From JAGUXG01 sp043798435 (GTDB lineage Bacteria > UBA9089 > UBA9088 > JAGUXG01), in assembly GCA_043798435.1 (NCBI GenBank), contig JAZDOR010000085.1:1-5568 (forward strand): a stretch of DNA of 5,568 nt, given 5' to 3'. The translations under genes were made by a program, and so were the position numbers. Positions 4,724 to 5,568 of this stretch are shown here, piece after piece. The notes beneath the pieces were generated by a model, which saw only the letters and a program-made list of their open reading frames with translations, was not told the origin of the DNA and searched no databases. Every line of letters starts with the position of its first letter. The stretch's first letter is position 1.

Positions 4724-5568
4724 ATGAAAAGGATGGTGTTTGTGGGATTGGTTTTGGGAATGGTTTTGGGGCTTGGTGTCTATGCTGAAGGTAGTGTGCC
4801 TCATCTGATGAACTATCAGGACAGGCTTACAAATGCAAGTGGTGTCCCTGTGCCGAATAGGAATTATAACATCCAGATGAGTATCTATGAGTCTGCTACA
4901 GGTGGAACTGCAACATGGACAGAGACCCAGTCTATCGACATCAAGGACGGCATCTTAAATTTGATGTTGGGCAGCGTTACTTCCATAAACCTACCTTTTG
5001 ATAGAGACTATTGGCTTGGAACAAGGGTTGAACCAGACCCTGAAATGACTCCAAGACAGCAATTAGTCTCTGGTGCTTACAGCTTCAGGGCAGATCAAGC
5101 AGGCACAGCTACCTATGCCTTGACAGCAGGCACAGGAACACAAGGCTTGCAAGGGATACAGGGGACTACTGGAGCAACAGGTCCAGCAGGTGCAACAGGA
5201 ACTACCGGAGCAACAGGTCCAACAGGAGATACTGGTGCAACAGGAACTACCGGAGCAACAGGTCCAACAGGAGATACTGGTGCAACAGGAACTACTGGTC
5301 CACAAGGAATTCAGGGAACGCAGGGGGCAGTTGGAACAATTGGAGATACTGCCACTTGGGCAAGCACAGCTACTTATGCTAGCACAGCTACTTATGCCTA
5401 TAACTCAGGCAAGCTCACCAATAAGCTACCAGCAGAGCTTACTGTTGGCACAGCTACCTGGTCAAGCACAGCTACCTATGCCTTGACTGCAGGTGGTCCA
5501 AGTGGTCATTATGTAGGCGAACTCTACCAGGGTGGCGTAGTATTTTATGTTGACCACACAGGAAATCA
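4724..5568 (+). CDS. Secreted collagen-like repeat protein, start of C-terminal Lcl_C-like domain (partial)
   Basis: Open at the right edge: 281 codons are visible with no stop. Residues 1-21 are a clear signal peptide (MKRMVFVGLVLGMVLGLGVYA). Residues about 26-125 form an N-terminal domain common in secreted proteins of uncultured bacteria: HLMNYQDRLTNASGVPV, then an IYESATGGTATWTET strand pair, DGILNLMLG, and the closing PEMTPRQQLVSGAYSFRA. Residues 138-209 are 24 uninterrupted Gly-X-Y triplets, rich in Thr at Y (GAT, GTT, GPT, GDT), i.e. a collagen-like triple-helix region. Six-residue repeats (G/S)TATYA stand on both sides of it (127-132, 215-225, 248-252). The last visible residues, GHYVGELYQGGVVFYVDHTGN (about 261-281), look like the start of an Lcl_C/DUF1566-type domain. 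The likely product is an exported fibrous surface protein with a globular tip. The ligand is unknown. It has its own promoter and a structured leader. Confidence 0.85.
   Translation, partial: MKRMVFVGLVLGMVLGLGVYAEGSVPHLMNYQDRLTNASGVPVPNRNYNIQMSIYESATGGTATWTETQSIDIKDGILNLMLGSVTSINLPFDRDYWLGTRVEPDPEMTPRQQLVSGAYSFRADQAGTATYALTAGTGTQGLQGIQGTTGATGPAGATGTTGATGPTGDTGATGTTGATGPTGDTGATGTTGPQGIQGTQGAVGTIGDTATWASTATYASTATYAYNSGKLTNKLPAELTVGTATWSSTATYALTAGGPSGHYVGELYQGGVVFYVDHTGN
5198..5287 (+). repeat. Perfect 45-bp tandem duplication in the collagen-like region
   Basis: Two identical 45-bp units (5198-5242 and 5243-5287) encode GTTGATGPTGDTGAT twice. They are preceded by a shortened variant (5162-5197, GTTGATGPAGAT) and followed by a partial third start at 5288. 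The units are an exact multiple of three, so copy-number change would lengthen or shorten the triple helix without breaking the frame. Identity at every synonymous position points to a recent duplication. Confidence 0.9.

Noticed and set aside
4559..4804. Minus-strand 81-residue ORF across the leader and signal-peptide region
   Set aside because: Antisense to the leader hairpins and the signal peptide of the collagen-like gene; no ribosome site or recognisable domain.
5063..5305. Minus-strand 80-residue Cys/Ser-rich ORF (SCCTSISCWTCC repeats)
   Set aside because: It is the antisense of the collagen-like tandem repeat; its repetition and Cys richness come from the Gly/Thr codons on the other strand.
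5190..5486. Plus-strand 98-residue Gln/Leu-rich ORF (QQELPEQQVQ repeats)
   Set aside because: Out-of-frame reading of the same repeat. The frame from 4724 has a strong ribosome site, a signal peptide and recognisable domains, and stays open across it.

Overview
The window looks like a piece of chromosome from an uncultured, Gram-negative (diderm) bacterium with an AT-rich genome. The diderm assignment rests on a protein ending in an Omp85/BamA-like outer-membrane barrel. The spacers are full of small degenerate GTGG/CACAGAGG-type dispersed repeats. Together with the secreted-protein architecture at the right end (an 'NYQ-RL...PRQ' N-terminal domain, collagen-like repeats, and the start of an Lcl_C/DUF1566-type domain), this recalls candidate-phylum genomes such as Omnitrophota or Desantisbacteria. 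That taxonomic guess is an impression, not a demonstration.

Layout, left to right. 1-162: non-coding, with a run of degenerate GTGT/GTGG motifs and a 13-nt sequence that recurs at 3914. 163-873 (minus): an FtsQ/DivIB-like division protein. 874-1036: spacer almost filled by a long imperfect inverted repeat. 1037-3742 (minus): a 901-residue exported protein combining a zinc-metallopeptidase domain (HEVTH...WFIEG), a six-blade TolB/PD40-like propeller and an Omp85-like barrel. 3743-4043: divergent spacer with a second inverted-repeat element, the second copy of the 13-mer, the first copy of a promoter-bearing direct repeat, and a TTGACA promoter. 4044-4403 (plus): a small coiled-coil protein of unknown function, followed by a clean intrinsic terminator. 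4495-4723: the second copy of the promoter repeat, then a leader of about 200 nt with a G8 tract, a terminator-like hairpin and a second hairpin abutting the Shine-Dalgarno. 4724-5568 (plus, runs off the window): the N-terminal 281 residues of a secreted protein with a collagen-like Gly-X-Y domain.

How the parts relate. The two minus-strand genes are both envelope functions (divisome, and outer membrane/periplasm) and could be co-transcribed, but a 163-bp repeat-filled gap lies between them. The two plus-strand genes each have their own promoter and share a duplicated promoter-region sequence. The collagen-like gene is the best candidate here for a regulated or phase-variable surface protein: its leader carries a premature terminator-like structure and a homopolymer, and its coding sequence carries a perfect 45-bp tandem duplication. 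No RNA genes, CRISPR arrays, transposases or known defence systems are visible.
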